From: Afipia sp. Root123D2 | Lineage (GTDB): Bacteria; Pseudomonadota; Alphaproteobacteria; Rhizobiales; Xanthobacteraceae | Reading direction: 5' to 3' | Length of the DNA stretch: 64,000 bases | NCBI RefSeq assembly: GCF_001425835.1 | Contig: NZ_LMDP01000001.1 | Span: forward strand, 1,607,838-1,671,837 | Shown here: positions 1 through 9,080 of the stretch, in pieces | Position numbering within the stretch: the first letter of the stretch is position 1 | Layout: the number at the start of each line of letters is the position of its first letter | Program-made: the position numbers and the translations under genes | Notes under the pieces: model-generated | Told to the model about the DNA's origin: nothing | The model's input: only the letters and a program-made list of their open reading frames with translations | The model's database searches: none

Positions 1-451
1 GTTCGACGACCAGCCGGGCCGGCTGTCCATTGGCGGGATCGAGGACATAAGATTTCTCGATTTTTGCCGGACCGGTGAGATCGAAAACGATCCGCGATCC
101 GCCCGGCATCACGAGCCCATAACGGAAAGCCCGGATCAGGCCCTGGCCTGCCTGCCCCACGCCCGGTGCGAGCTGAAAGGCCACCTGCGGAATGTCGAGA
201 ACGACACGATATGGATCGGCGAGCACAAAGGCGCGGACGTCAATCTTGCGGTCGAGATCGAGAATGAATCGGGTCTGCTGAGCATCTCCGGCAAGGCGCA
301 CATCCGAAGCGATCGGCAGCGCATCCGCAACCACTGGACGAGCGGGAGCCGTTTCTACAGCCTGTGCGGGGTGCCCCCCGGCAATCATCGCCAGTGCAGT
401 GCAAAGGAACGCGACCTTAGGCAGAACCCGCGTGTTTGCTTGGTTTTTCAA
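1..451 (-). CDS. N-acetylmuramoyl-L-alanine amidase, N-terminal part (AMIN domain), cut by window edge
   Basis: Only the N-terminal 150 residues are in the window; the gene runs leftward off the edge. A TTG start at 451 is preceded by a GGGAGG ribosome site about ten bases upstream, and no ATG fits the reading frame before the signal peptide. The protein starts with a Sec signal (KNQANTRVLPK then a hydrophobic stretch ending near PAQA). It continues with an AMIN-like beta-rich segment (TRFILDLDRKID, PYRIVLDIPQVAF, GSRIVFDLTGPAKI). AMIN domains bring periplasmic amidases to the septum, where they split daughter-cell peptidoglycan. The catalytic Amidase_3 domain lies outside the window, so the enzyme identity is inferred from this domain and from the divergent position next to rne, which I recall as common in Rhizobiales. 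Confidence 0.75.
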   Translation of the reverse strand, partial: MKNQANTRVLPKVAFLCTALAMIAGGHPAQAVETAPARPVVADALPIASDVRLAGDAQQTRFILDLDRKIDVRAFVLADPYRVVLDIPQVAFQLAPGVGQAGQGLIRAFRYGLVMPGGSRIVFDLTGPAKIEKSYVLDPANGQPARLVVE

Positions 452-1146
452 TGAATCACCCGCCTCCCCGAGAGCCCTCTTACCGCAATAGGACTCGACG
501 GTTAACCAGCCCTTACCTGGCCGGGACGAAATAAGGCGCAGTGTTGCAGGGGCGTGACGCTTCCCTTGCCAGCGCGGGCCAATCAACGTATGTATCGGGA
601 GCTGACGGTTTAAACTTCCGGTTGTATCGCGTTCAGCCTTCCGGTGCAGCGCCGGCCCCTCGACCATCCTCATTCGCAAGATGTTCAGAGGTTCCAGCGT
701 ACCTTCCGACCCCTCCCTGCCAGCGCAGCGCGCGGCTGATACGGAGCGGCGGTTTTTGGCACCAGCGGCCACCAGACGACCGGCAACCCTGGCCCGAAGG
801 GCCATGACATTCACGAAAGCCAATGCGTGCCTTCCATCAAAGAGGCGCGATCCGGCTCCGGCAGCGAGAAATACGGCGGCGCCTTTGCCGCCCACTGATC
901 AGACGGGCCGACGCTCGATGCGCCAGACTGTAATGCCGACCGGGGTCCTGTTCCGGACCTCTGCAACCACCGCAAAGCGGCGCGAATCTTTTCCGCGCCG
1001 ATCTTTGCTTGGGTTGAATTCGGCATGGTGTCACGGGCGGCGTTTCGGCCTTCCCCTCACCCCCGAATCAGGTGGACCGTCGTGTCTCCCGGCCGCGCGT
1101 TTCGCGCTGGCCGCCACGCGTGCCGTCCGCCGTCAAGAGCCCCCAC
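452..1146. promoter_or_regulatory. Divergent intergenic region and long rne leader with hairpin
   Basis: These 695 bases separate the divergent amidase and rne genes and contain no convincing coding sequence. The most visible structure is a 7-bp GC stem (978-984 with 994-1000, CGGCGCG/CGCGCCG, 9-nt loop) about 150 nt before the rne start. Long structured rne leaders are known in E. coli to mediate autoregulation by RNase E cleavage; a similar role here is an inference from position only. I found no clear -35/-10 pair. Confidence 0.4.
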
Positions 1147-4146
1147 ATGCCCAACAAAATGTTGATCGATGCCACTCACCCGGAAGAGACCCGGGTCGTC
1201 GTGGTCCGTGGCAATCGCGTTGAAGAGTTCGATTTCGAATCTGCCCAGCGCAAACAACTCCGCGGCAATATCTATCTCGCCAAGGTCACGCGTGTAGAGC
1301 CATCGCTTCAGGCCGCCTTCATCGAATACGGCGGCAACCGCCACGGCTTCCTCGCCTTCAGCGAAATCCATCCTGACTATTATCAGATCCCGGTCGCCGA
1401 CCGTCAGGCTCTGATCGAGGCCGACGAGCGCGCGCATCGTGAAGCCGAAGAGGAATCGGAAAACCGTTCCAATCGCCGCCGGTCGCGTCATCGCAATGCG
1501 CGCCGCCGTGGCAATGGCGACCGCGTACGCAGCGAGATCGTCGAGGGCGCGGCATCCGATCCGTCGCAGGCGCCACAGCCGCACGCCGAACATCAGGGCG
1601 ACGATCACGGCCATGAGCATGATCACGAACATGGCGAAACTGCCCACCATGATCACGAGAACGGCCACGGTCATGATCACGCGCATGGTGACGACCATGC
1701 CGAAGCCAACGACTACGCCGATCATGCAGTTGCCGACACCGCGCCTGCGGAAACGGCACATGGCGATCTGACTCCCGACGAGATCTCTGCCACACAGCCG
1801 GAAACCTCCGAGTTCCCGGCTGTTGCGGTCGCGACGGCTGCGCCGGCCGATGATGCCGAACACAACGATCAAGACACCGGACACGATGAAGCCCACGATC
1901 ACGATGATCACATCGACACGGCGCACACTCATGACGCTGCGCCGCAGGGCGACGAGCATCACGACGACGATGCCGAAAGCGATGATGATGACGACGACGG
2001 TGAGGAAGCCGAAGACGAAATGGTCGAGTCAGTCGGCGGCGACGATGTTCTCGAAGAAGTTCCGGAGCGTGCCTTCCGGCCACGCCGCCAATACAAGATC
2101 CAGGAAGTCATCAAGCGCCGCCAGGTAATGCTGGTGCAGGTCGTCAAGGAAGAACGCGGCAACAAAGGCGCGGCACTGACCACCTACCTGTCGCTGGCGG
2201 GCCGTTATGCCGTCCTGATGCCGAACACGGCGCGCGGCGGCGGCATCAGCCGCAAGATCACCTCGGCCCAGGACCGCTCGCGTCTGAAGGAAGTCGTGCA
2301 GGATCTCGATGTGCCCGAGGGCATGGGGATCATCCTGCGTACCGCCGGCGCGTCCCGTTCCAAGCCCGAAATCAAACGCGACTTCGAATACCTGATCCGG
2401 ATGTGGGAAACCGTCCGCGACACCACCCTCAATTCGCAGGCCCCGACCCTCGTTTACGAGGAAGGTTCGCTGATCAAGCGCTCGCTGCGCGACCTCTACA
2501 ACAAGGAAATCGACGAGGTGCTCGTTGCCGGAGAGGCCGGCTACAACGAGGCCCGTGATTTCATGAAGATGCTGATGCCGTCCAATGTGCGGGCGGTGAA
2601 GCGGTATCGCGACGGCCAGCCGCTGTTCTCCCGCATGGGTGTCGAGAGCCAGCTCGACGCAATGTTCTCGCCGACCGTGACATTGCGATCCGGCGGCTAC
2701 ATCGTCATAAACCAGACCGAAGCGCTGGTCTCGATCGACGTCAACTCCGGACGCTCGACCCGCGAACATCATATCGAGGATACCGCGCTCAAGACCAATC
2801 TCGAAGCCGCCGAGGAAGTCGCGCGGCAACTCCGGCTCCGCGATCTCGCGGGCCTGATCGTGATCGATTTCATCGACATGGACGAGAAGCGCAACAACCG
2901 CTCCGTCGAACGCAAGATGAGCGACTGCCTGCGCCAGGACCGCGCGCGTATCCAGGTCGGACGCATCTCGCACTTCGGCCTGCTCGAAATGTCACGCCAG
3001 CGTATCCGCGCCAGCGTGCTGGAAAGCACCACCGAGCCCTGCGCGCAATGCGGCGGGACCGGACATGTTCGCTCGGTGTCGTCCGTCGCGCTGCAACTGC
3101 TGCGCGGCCTCGAAGAAAACCTGATGAAGGGAGCGACCCATAATCTCACTGTGCGCACGCGCACCGACGTGGCGCTCTACGTTCTGAACCACAAGCGAGG
3201 CCATCTGCGCGATCTCGAGAACAGCTTCAAGGTAACGCTCGCCGTCATCGCCGACCCGACCATCAGTGGACAGCAATCGTTCGTGATCGATCGCGGTGAA
3301 CAGGTCCATACTCTTGAAGCTGCGAAAGCGGTTCTGGCCGCCCAGCTCGCAGCCGCACCGGCACTGGTCGAAGAACCGGCTGACGACGAGATCGACGAGA
3401 CGTTCGAGGCCGAGGTCGAATTCGAAGGCGACGAGGTCGAAGCCGTTGCTGACGCCAATGGCAGCCGTTCCGATGCCGAGGGCGACGATGGTCCGCGACG
3501 CAAGCGTCGGCGTCGCCGGCGCGGTCGCAGTGACAGCCGCGATGCAACCCAGGATCAGGATGCAAACGGCGTTGCCGCCGATACGCCGGCCGACGTTGCA
3601 ACCGATAATGAAGATGACTCCGGCGACGACGACTCCGAGGATCAGGACGGCGCTCCCCGCGCCGATCAGCCGGCCGGCGACGAACGACGCCCGCGCCGCC
3701 GCGGACGCCGTGGCGGCCGCCGTCGTCGCGGTGGCAATGAAAATGGAACCGGCGACGAAGGTCTGGTCGCCGCGATTGCCGACGATCTCGGCCCGGTGCC
3801 TGATTCCGAAGCCAGCGAAGCGGTGGCCGATCTGGCCGCGCCCGCGGTCGAGCAGCCGCGAGCCGATTTTTCGGAGCGTGATATTCCTGCCAATCCGGAG
3901 CCCGCGCCCGTCCCCGAGCCCACGGCCGACGAAGACAGCAAGCCACGCCGCCGTTCCACAGTCCGTGAGCGCGTCAGCTTCCTGTTCGGCGAAGCGCCGG
4001 CTGAAACTGCAAACCCGCCTGAACCGGAGAGCAAGCCATCCGAGCCCGAGGCGGTAACGCCAATCGAAACCTCGCCGCAATCTTCGGCCCCGACGGAAAC
4101 AACGTCGCCGCGCCGCGGCTGGTGGTCGCGCCGCTCGGGCGAGTGA
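1147..4146 (+). CDS. rne: Ribonuclease E
   Basis: Endoribonuclease that starts mRNA decay and processes rRNA and tRNA precursors, and scaffolds the degradosome. The ATG at 1147 begins MPNKMLIDATHPEETR, the usual family start; the frame is open further upstream but not conserved-looking. The S1 domain starts near residue 38 and is split by an insert of roughly 220 residues (about 95-315) rich in His and Asp; it resumes at VMLVQVVKEERGNKGAALTT. The DNase I-like catalytic aspartates are D531 (SIDVNSG) and D574 (VIDFIDM), 43 residues apart as in E. coli D303/D346. The Zn-link is present as CAQCGGTG. The C-terminal 300 residues are low-complexity with Arg-rich blocks (RRKRRRRRRGR, RRGGRRRRGG) separated by acidic stretches, as expected of a disordered RNA-binding scaffold. 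The gene is followed by a strong terminator. Confidence 0.96.
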   Translation: MPNKMLIDATHPEETRVVVVRGNRVEEFDFESAQRKQLRGNIYLAKVTRVEPSLQAAFIEYGGNRHGFLAFSEIHPDYYQIPVADRQALIEADERAHREAEEESENRSNRRRSRHRNARRRGNGDRVRSEIVEGAASDPSQAPQPHAEHQGDDHGHEHDHEHGETAHHDHENGHGHDHAHGDDHAEANDYADHAVADTAPAETAHGDLTPDEISATQPETSEFPAVAVATAAPADDAEHNDQDTGHDEAHDHDDHIDTAHTHDAAPQGDEHHDDDAESDDDDDDGEEAEDEMVESVGGDDVLEEVPERAFRPRRQYKIQEVIKRRQVMLVQVVKEERGNKGAALTTYLSLAGRYAVLMPNTARGGGISRKITSAQDRSRLKEVVQDLDVPEGMGIILRTAGASRSKPEIKRDFEYLIRMWETVRDTTLNSQAPTLVYEEGSLIKRSLRDLYNKEIDEVLVAGEAGYNEARDFMKMLMPSNVRAVKRYRDGQPLFSRMGVESQLDAMFSPTVTLRSGGYIVINQTEALVSIDVNSGRSTREHHIEDTALKTNLEAAEEVARQLRLRDLAGLIVIDFIDMDEKRNNRSVERKMSDCLRQDRARIQVGRISHFGLLEMSRQRIRASVLESTTEPCAQCGGTGHVRSVSSVALQLLRGLEENLMKGATHNLTVRTRTDVALYVLNHKRGHLRDLENSFKVTLAVIADPTISGQQSFVIDRGEQVHTLEAAKAVLAAQLAAAPALVEEPADDEIDETFEAEVEFEGDEVEAVADANGSRSDAEGDDGPRRKRRRRRRGRSDSRDATQDQDANGVAADTPADVATDNEDDSGDDDSEDQDGAPRADQPAGDERRPRRRGRRGGRRRRGGNENGTGDEGLVAAIADDLGPVPDSEASEAVADLAAPAVEQPRADFSERDIPANPEPAPVPEPTADEDSKPRRRSTVRERVSFLFGEAPAETANPPEPESKPSEPEAVTPIETSPQSSAPTETTSPRRGWWSRRSGE

Positions 4147-4172
4147 CGCTCTCATACCGTTTCTGACAAATG

Positions 4173-4202
4173 AAAACCGCCCGGCATCGTCCGGGCGGTT
4201 TT
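4173..4202 (+). terminator. Rho-independent terminator of rne
   Basis: A 12-bp stem (4173-4184 with 4191-4202, core ACCGCCCGG/CCGGGCGGT) with a 6-nt loop is followed by a T run, 27 nt after the rne stop codon. Confidence 0.9.
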
Positions 4203-4285
4203 TTGTTTGCCTGCGCTTATGAAAACCGCGTCAGACCTTCGACAGGCGTGACGCCTGTTGGCCTTGGTTGGTCAGTGGCGGATAG

Positions 4286-5479
4286 TCAGCCGTTGGCGAG
4301 CCAGCGCGTGATGCGTGCGACCGCCTCGACGGTGTCCGGCGTCGAACTCGCATAGGAAAACCGGATAAATGAACGGCCATGAACCGGATCGAAATCGATG
4401 CCCGGTGTTGCCGCGACATGCGCGCGCTCCAGCATATCGCGCGCAAAATCGAGACTGTTATCGGTAAATTTCGACACATCCGCGTAAAGATAGAACGCGC
4501 CGTCGGCAGGAAGAAACGTGTCGAGCCCGGCCTTCGGCAAGCCTTCAATCAGGATGCGGCGGTTGTTCTGATAGCCGTGCTTGATGACGTCCATCTCGGC
4601 GCAGCCGTCAAACGCGGCCTCAGCCGCAACCTGCGACAACGTCGGCACCGAGATCGCGAGGTTCTGCTGTAACCGTTCGATCGGACGCACGAGCGCCTCC
4701 GGCACCACCATCCAGCCGACGCGCCAGCCGGTCATACAGAAGTACTTCGAGAACGAATTAATGATCAGCGCATTCGGCGACAGCTCCGCTGCGGTGACCG
4801 CCGGGAATGCATAGTCGAGACCGTGATAAATCTCGTCGGATATGAAGCGGATGTTCTCGCTGTCGGCTACCGCCATCAGTTCGCTCAGCGCCTCGCGTGT
4901 CATCATCGTGCCGGTGGGATTGGCCGGGCTTGCGACCAGCACACCTTTCAGCGGCGCTTTGCGATGCGCGGCGAGCAGCATTTCTCCGGTCAGCGCGTGA
5001 CGCGTCTCGCTGGTGGTTTCGATCAGCACCGGCTCGCAGCCGAGCGCGGTCAGGATGTGGCGATAAGGCGGATAGCCAGGCACGGTCACCGCGACACGGT
5101 CGCCGGGCTCGAACATCGACAGAAACGCAAGGATGAACCCGCCGGACGATCCGGTGGTGACCACAATCCGCTCGGGGTCGATCGGGCAACCGTACGTGGT
5201 TTGATAATGTCGCGCGATCCGCTGGCGCAGCGACGGAATGCCAAGCGCAGACGTATAATCGATCCGGCCGGAATCGAGCGCGCCGCGCGCTGCCGCGAGG
5301 GCCGCCTGCGGCGCGGGCGACGCAGGCTGTCCGACCTCCATATGAACAACATGTCCGCCGCCGGCCTCGATCCGGGCGGCAGCCGCCATCACGTCCATCA
5401 CCATGAAAGGCGGGACGTCCCCGCGGCTCGAGGGGGCGAGAAGTGCCCTCGCCTTGTGTTGCGTTGTCATATCGAGCAT
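4286..5479 (-). CDS. PLP-dependent class I/II aminotransferase
   Basis: A 397-residue fold-type I aminotransferase. The Schiff-base lysine is K245 in NSFSKYFCMTGWRVGW, the cofactor Asp/Tyr are in SDEIYHG (D215, Y218), the Asn of SPANPTG contacts PLP, and the phosphate/carboxylate arginines are in the GWRVGW and FIRFSYA motifs. This layout fits the aspartate-aminotransferase-like subfamily that uses 2-oxoacid acceptors; the specific substrate cannot be read from sequence. Start alternatives are ATG 5479 (MLDMTTQ) and ATG 5470 (MTTQHKA), neither with a clear ribosome site. It is transcribed towards rne; the short gap holds the rne terminator. Confidence 0.88.
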   Translation of the reverse strand: MLDMTTQHKARALLAPSSRGDVPPFMVMDVMAAAARIEAGGGHVVHMEVGQPASPAPQAALAAARGALDSGRIDYTSALGIPSLRQRIARHYQTTYGCPIDPERIVVTTGSSGGFILAFLSMFEPGDRVAVTVPGYPPYRHILTALGCEPVLIETTSETRHALTGEMLLAAHRKAPLKGVLVASPANPTGTMMTREALSELMAVADSENIRFISDEIYHGLDYAFPAVTAAELSPNALIINSFSKYFCMTGWRVGWMVVPEALVRPIERLQQNLAISVPTLSQVAAEAAFDGCAEMDVIKHGYQNNRRILIEGLPKAGLDTFLPADGAFYLYADVSKFTDNSLDFARDMLERAHVAATPGIDFDPVHGRSFIRFSYASSTPDTVEAVARITRWLANG

Positions 5480-5630
5480 GAAATTCTGCTATTCCGTCTC
5501 GTCTGTTCCGCCGGAAAGGCCGGGCGAAACGCCGCTCTCCTGCCGCAATCCGCGGATTGTTAGACTCTTTACCTAGCACCCTACAATCCGGGGCTCCATC
5601 GTCCTACGGACCCGATGCCGCAATCCAGCC

Positions 5631-7046
5631 ATGACGCATAACACCAGAATGACCCCGGGCGGGCACCTCCGGGCAAGCCCTCTGAAAACAGTCACAATGC
5701 GCGCCACCGCCGTTGCGACATCGCTGGCGGTTCTGGTGGCCAGTTGGCCTGCTGCCGCCCAGACCCGAGCCAAGGGCCCTCCGCTCTTACGCGATACCGA
5801 AACCGAACAACTGCTGCGCGATTATACCCGGCCCATTCTACGCGCCGCCGGACTGGAAAAGCAGAACATTCAGGTCGCAATCATCAACGACGGAACATTC
5901 AACGCTTTCGTCGCCGACGGGCGCCGGATTTTCGTCAACTACGGCGCGTTGCGCCAGTCGGAGACGCCCAACCAGATCATCGGCGTCCTTGCCCACGAGA
6001 CCGGCCATCTCGCCGGTGGTCATCTCTCCAAGATGCGCCAGCAACTCGCGCAGGCGCAAACCCAGATGATCGTCGCGATGCTGCTCGGTCTTGGTGCTGC
6101 GGTTGCCGGCGCGCGATCCGGCGCCGGAAGCGCGGGCGCGGCGGCGATCAGTGCGCCGCAAGCCGCTATCATGCGCTCGCTGCTCTCCTACCAGCGTCAA
6201 CAGGAAGAAAACGCCGACAAGGCCGCAGTGAAATTCCTGAACGCGACGGGCCAGTCGGCCAAGGGCATGTACGAAACCTTCAAGCGTTTTGCCGATCAGG
6301 GACTGTTCTCGACGCGCGGCGCCGACCCTTATATGCAGTCCCACCCGATGGCCGTCGAACGCGTCCGCGCGCTGGAGGAACTGGCGCGCTCAAGTCCGTA
6401 TTGGGACAAGAAGGATGATCCGGCCCTGCAGCACCGGCATGACATGATGCGGGCGAAGGTGTCGGGCTTCATGGAACGGGCGGAAACGGTCTATCGCCGC
6501 TACCCGATTTCCGACAACTCACTGCCGGCGCGCTATGCCCGCGCGATTGCGGCATACCGTCACGGCGATCCGCGCACCGCCATTGCGCAGATCGACGCCT
6601 TGATCAAAACTGAGCCGTCTAATCCCTATTTCCATGAACTCAAGGGCCAGGCTTTGCTGGAAGGCGGCAAGCCGGCTGAAGCGCTTGCGCCGTTGCGAAA
6701 AGCTGTTCAACTGTCCCATAACGCGCCGCTCATCGAGATGTTACTTGGCCAGGCGCTGGTTGGAACCGATAACAAGGCCTACGCTGAGGAAGCGATCAAG
6801 ATTCTGCGCGCTGCGTTGGCGCGGGAGCCGGAAGCCGCACTCGGATATACACAACTGGCGATGGCCTACGGGCGGAGGGGCAATCTGGCTGAAGCTGACC
6901 TCGCCTCCGCGCAGGCCGCCTATCTGCGAGGCGATGCCAAAACGGCGCGCGACCTTGCCTCTCGCGCGAAGACGCGGTTCGCCATCGGCTCGCCCGGATG
7001 GGTCAGGGCGGACGACATTGTGAACACCAAGCCGGTCAAGAACTGA
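5631..7046 (+). CDS. Exported M48 family zinc metalloprotease with TPR tail (BepA-like)
   Basis: The zinc-binding HETGH motif is at residues 122-126, and the third-ligand Glu is probably in QQEENADKAA (about 190), as in M48 peptidases. The C-terminal half (about 300-460) reads as tetratricopeptide-like helical repeats. This combination matches BepA/YfgC, periplasmic proteases that clear stalled outer-membrane proteins such as LptD. A signal peptide (RATAVATSLAVLVASWPAAAQ) follows an internal Met at 5697, which may be the true start; the ATG at 5631 would give a long n-region and neither has a good ribosome site. The DsbA-like gene starts 37 nt downstream on the same strand, so the two may form an envelope-quality-control pair. 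Confidence 0.88.
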   Translation: MTHNTRMTPGGHLRASPLKTVTMRATAVATSLAVLVASWPAAAQTRAKGPPLLRDTETEQLLRDYTRPILRAAGLEKQNIQVAIINDGTFNAFVADGRRIFVNYGALRQSETPNQIIGVLAHETGHLAGGHLSKMRQQLAQAQTQMIVAMLLGLGAAVAGARSGAGSAGAAAISAPQAAIMRSLLSYQRQQEENADKAAVKFLNATGQSAKGMYETFKRFADQGLFSTRGADPYMQSHPMAVERVRALEELARSSPYWDKKDDPALQHRHDMMRAKVSGFMERAETVYRRYPISDNSLPARYARAIAAYRHGDPRTAIAQIDALIKTEPSNPYFHELKGQALLEGGKPAEALAPLRKAVQLSHNAPLIEMLLGQALVGTDNKAYAEEAIKILRAALAREPEAALGYTQLAMAYGRRGNLAEADLASAQAAYLRGDAKTARDLASRAKTRFAIGSPGWVRADDIVNTKPVKN

Positions 7047-7083
7047 CGCCTCGCGTAACGCGAATTTCCCGAAAGGACTACTC

Positions 7084-7851
7084 ATGTTTTCGTTCCGCTC
7101 CCTCACCCCGATGCTGGTCGCATTTGCGATCATCGGCCTGCCCGCGTCAGCAACCGCGCAGACATTCTCGAGCAGCCAGCGCGGCGAGATCGAGAAGATC
7201 GTCAAGGACTACCTGCTCAGCCATCCCGAGGTGCTCGAGGAGATGTCGGCAGAGCTGAGCAAGCGGCAGGCTGCAGCGGAAGCGGAGAAGCATCAGACCG
7301 CGGTCAAGGCCAATGCCGACATGATCTTCAATTCACCACGCGGCGTCATCGTCGGCAACCGTAATGGTGACGTCAATTTCGTCGAGTTCTTCGACTACAA
7401 TTGCGGCTACTGCAAACACGCCATGGCCGACATGCTCAATCTGATGAAATCCGATCCGAAGCTGCGTGTGGTGCTGAAGGAATTTCCGGTGCTCGGCCCC
7501 AGCTCGGTAGAGGCCGCGCAGGTCGCCATCGCAGTCCGGATGCAGGATCCTTCCGGCAAGAAATATCTCGACTTCCACCAGAAGCTGCTCGGCAGCCGTG
7601 GACAGGCCGACAAGGCGCGCGCTCTGGCGGCAGCCAAGGAGTCCGGCCTCGACATGGCGAAGCTGGAAAAGGACATGGTCAGCCAGGAGGTGAAAGCGAC
7701 GCTTCAGGAAAACTTCAAGCTCGCCGAAGCCATGGGCCTCAACGGAACGCCGAGCTACGTTATCGGGAACCAGGTCGTGGTCGGCGCAGTCGGAATGGAA
7801 GGACTGGCAAAGAAGATTTCCGAGGCCCGCTGCGGCAAGGCAGCCTGCTGA
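7084..7851 (+). CDS. DsbA-family thiol:disulfide oxidoreductase, exported
   Basis: A 255-residue protein with a signal peptide (cleavage near ATAQ), an N-terminal helical segment (about 30-80) as in the Com1/DsbA-like group, and a thioredoxin-fold domain. The active site is CGYC (C107-C110) in FFDYNCGYCKHAMADM. A cis-proline loop is visible in LNGTPSYVIG. It probably forms or shuffles disulfides in periplasmic proteins. An AAGGA ribosome site lies about eight bases before the ATG. Two further cysteines sit at the very C-terminus (RCGKAAC), which could form a regulatory disulfide; that is speculation. Confidence 0.9.
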   Translation: MFSFRSLTPMLVAFAIIGLPASATAQTFSSSQRGEIEKIVKDYLLSHPEVLEEMSAELSKRQAAAEAEKHQTAVKANADMIFNSPRGVIVGNRNGDVNFVEFFDYNCGYCKHAMADMLNLMKSDPKLRVVLKEFPVLGPSSVEAAQVAIAVRMQDPSGKKYLDFHQKLLGSRGQADKARALAAAKESGLDMAKLEKDMVSQEVKATLQENFKLAEAMGLNGTPSYVIGNQVVVGAVGMEGLAKKISEARCGKAAC

Positions 7852-7864
7852 GCATCGGACGTGT

Positions 7865-7889
7865 TGCCGGCGGCTCATGGCCGCCGGCA
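7865..7889 (+). terminator. Terminator-like hairpin after DsbA-like gene
   Basis: A 10-bp GC-rich stem (TGCCGGCGGC at 7865-7874 with GCCGCCGGCA at 7880-7889, 5-nt loop) lies 13 nt after the stop codon. It lacks a long T run, so termination is likely but not certain. Confidence 0.5.
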
Positions 7890-8070
7890 TTCTCCGGCTT
7901 GGTTAATCAGCAATTTCCATAGGTTCCATAAGGATTTTTGCAAACCTCTTGAGGGAGTTAAAGCGGGATAAGAGGACTGCTCAGGCTTCCCTCGGGTCCT
8001 CATCTTGCCTATAAAACGGCCGGAAACTGCGCTTTTGGCGCGCCGCTCTCACCCTTGGATTCGATTTCGG

Positions 8071-8526
8071 ATGGCAAAAACGATCTACGTGCTCAACGGG
8101 CCTAACCTTAATCTGCTCGGCACCCGTGAGCCGGAAACCTACGGCCATCACACCCTCGACGACGTCGAAAAACTGTGCCGCGACACCGCAGCCAGCTTCG
8201 GCATGACGGCGGATTGCCGGCAGTCCAATCGCGAGGGCGAACTGATCGATTTCATCCACGAGGCAGGCGCCAAGAAGGCGGCCGGCATCATTCTCAACGC
8301 CGGCGGCTATACCCACACCTCGATCGCGCTTCACGACGCGCTGGTCGGCGTCAAGGTCCCGACGGTTGAAGTTCACGTATCGAACGTCTATGCACGCGAG
8401 AGCTTCCGTCATCACTCGTTCATCGCCAAGGCCGCATTCGCCTCGCTGTGTGGTTTCGGCATCGAGGGATATCGGCTCGCAATTACCGGCCTCGCCGCCA
8501 GAATTGGCGCCGCGGCGAAATCCTGA
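8071..8526 (+). CDS. aroQ: 3-dehydroquinate dehydratase, type II
   Basis: This 151-residue enzyme converts 3-dehydroquinate to 3-dehydroshikimate in the shikimate pathway. The family signature [17 protein letters not shown] at the N-terminus includes the Arg and Tyr of the mobile active-site lid. The motifs [14 protein letters not shown] ([13 protein letters not shown]) and [11 protein letters not shown] complete the dodecameric type II active site. ATG 8071 ([10 protein letters not shown]) is chosen although the frame is open upstream, because the conserved protein begins there. accB follows after 38 nt and accC after a further 24, the usual Rhizobiales arrangement. Confidence 0.95.
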   Translation: MAKTIYVLNGPNLNLLGTREPETYGHHTLDDVEKLCRDTAASFGMTADCRQSNREGELIDFIHEAGAKKAAGIILNAGGYTHTSIALHDALVGVKVPTVEVHVSNVYARESFRHHSFIAKAAFASLCGFGIEGYRLAITGLAARIGAAAKS

Positions 8527-8564
8527 CGACCCCCATCGTCATTTCAGAAAGTTCCGGATCGAAT

Positions 8565-9056
8565 ATGGCCCGTCAGCCGCAAGACCAATCGCCCTCGAAC
8601 GAAAAACCGGCCGACGAGCGCGAGACCATTCGCGAACTGGCCAAGCTGCTCGATGAGACCAATCTCACGGAGATCGAGGTCGAGCGCGCCGGTCTCCGCG
8701 TGCGCGTGGCCCGCAACATCAGCATCGCGGCTGCAGCCCCTGCGCATTACCTGCCCGCACCCGTAGCGGCGGCTCCCGTCGCCGGCTCACCGGCAGCGGC
8801 CTCTGCCGATATTGCCAAACATCCCGGCATGGTGCCCTCACCAATGGTCGGCACCGCCTATATCGCGTCCGAGCCCGGCGCACGTCCGTTCATCGACGTC
8901 GGCAGCAAGGTGAAGGCAGGCGAGACCCTCATCATCATCGAGGCGATGAAGACCATGAACCAGATTCCCTCGCCGCGCGCGGGAACGGTTACTCAGATCC
9001 TTGTCGAGGACGGCCAGCCGGTCGAATTCGGCGAGCCGCTCGTCATCATTGAATAA
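8565..9056 (+). CDS. accB: Biotin carboxyl carrier protein of acetyl-CoA carboxylase
   Basis: A 163-residue carrier that shuttles carboxybiotin between the carboxylase and carboxyltransferase halves of acetyl-CoA carboxylase, the first step of fatty-acid synthesis. The C-terminal biotinyl domain has the EAMKTMN motif with biotinylated K129. The N-terminal segment ([19 protein letters not shown]) is the typical AccB assembly helix, followed by an Ala/Pro-rich linker. The start at 8565 (MARQPQD) fits the family length; the open frame upstream overlaps aroQ and is not expected to be translated. Confidence 0.95.
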   Translation: MARQPQDQSPSNEKPADERETIRELAKLLDETNLTEIEVERAGLRVRVARNISIAAAAPAHYLPAPVAAAPVAGSPAAASADIAKHPGMVPSPMVGTAYIASEPGARPFIDVGSKVKAGETLIIIEAMKTMNQIPSPRAGTVTQILVEDGQPVEFGEPLVIIE

Positions 9057-9080
9057 CTGTTCTCACCGTCAGGCGCCGCG

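Noticed and set aside
1057..2973. Several long minus-strand frames opposite rne
   Set aside because: They consist of Val/Met/Arg- or His-rich shadow translation of the rne coding sequence.
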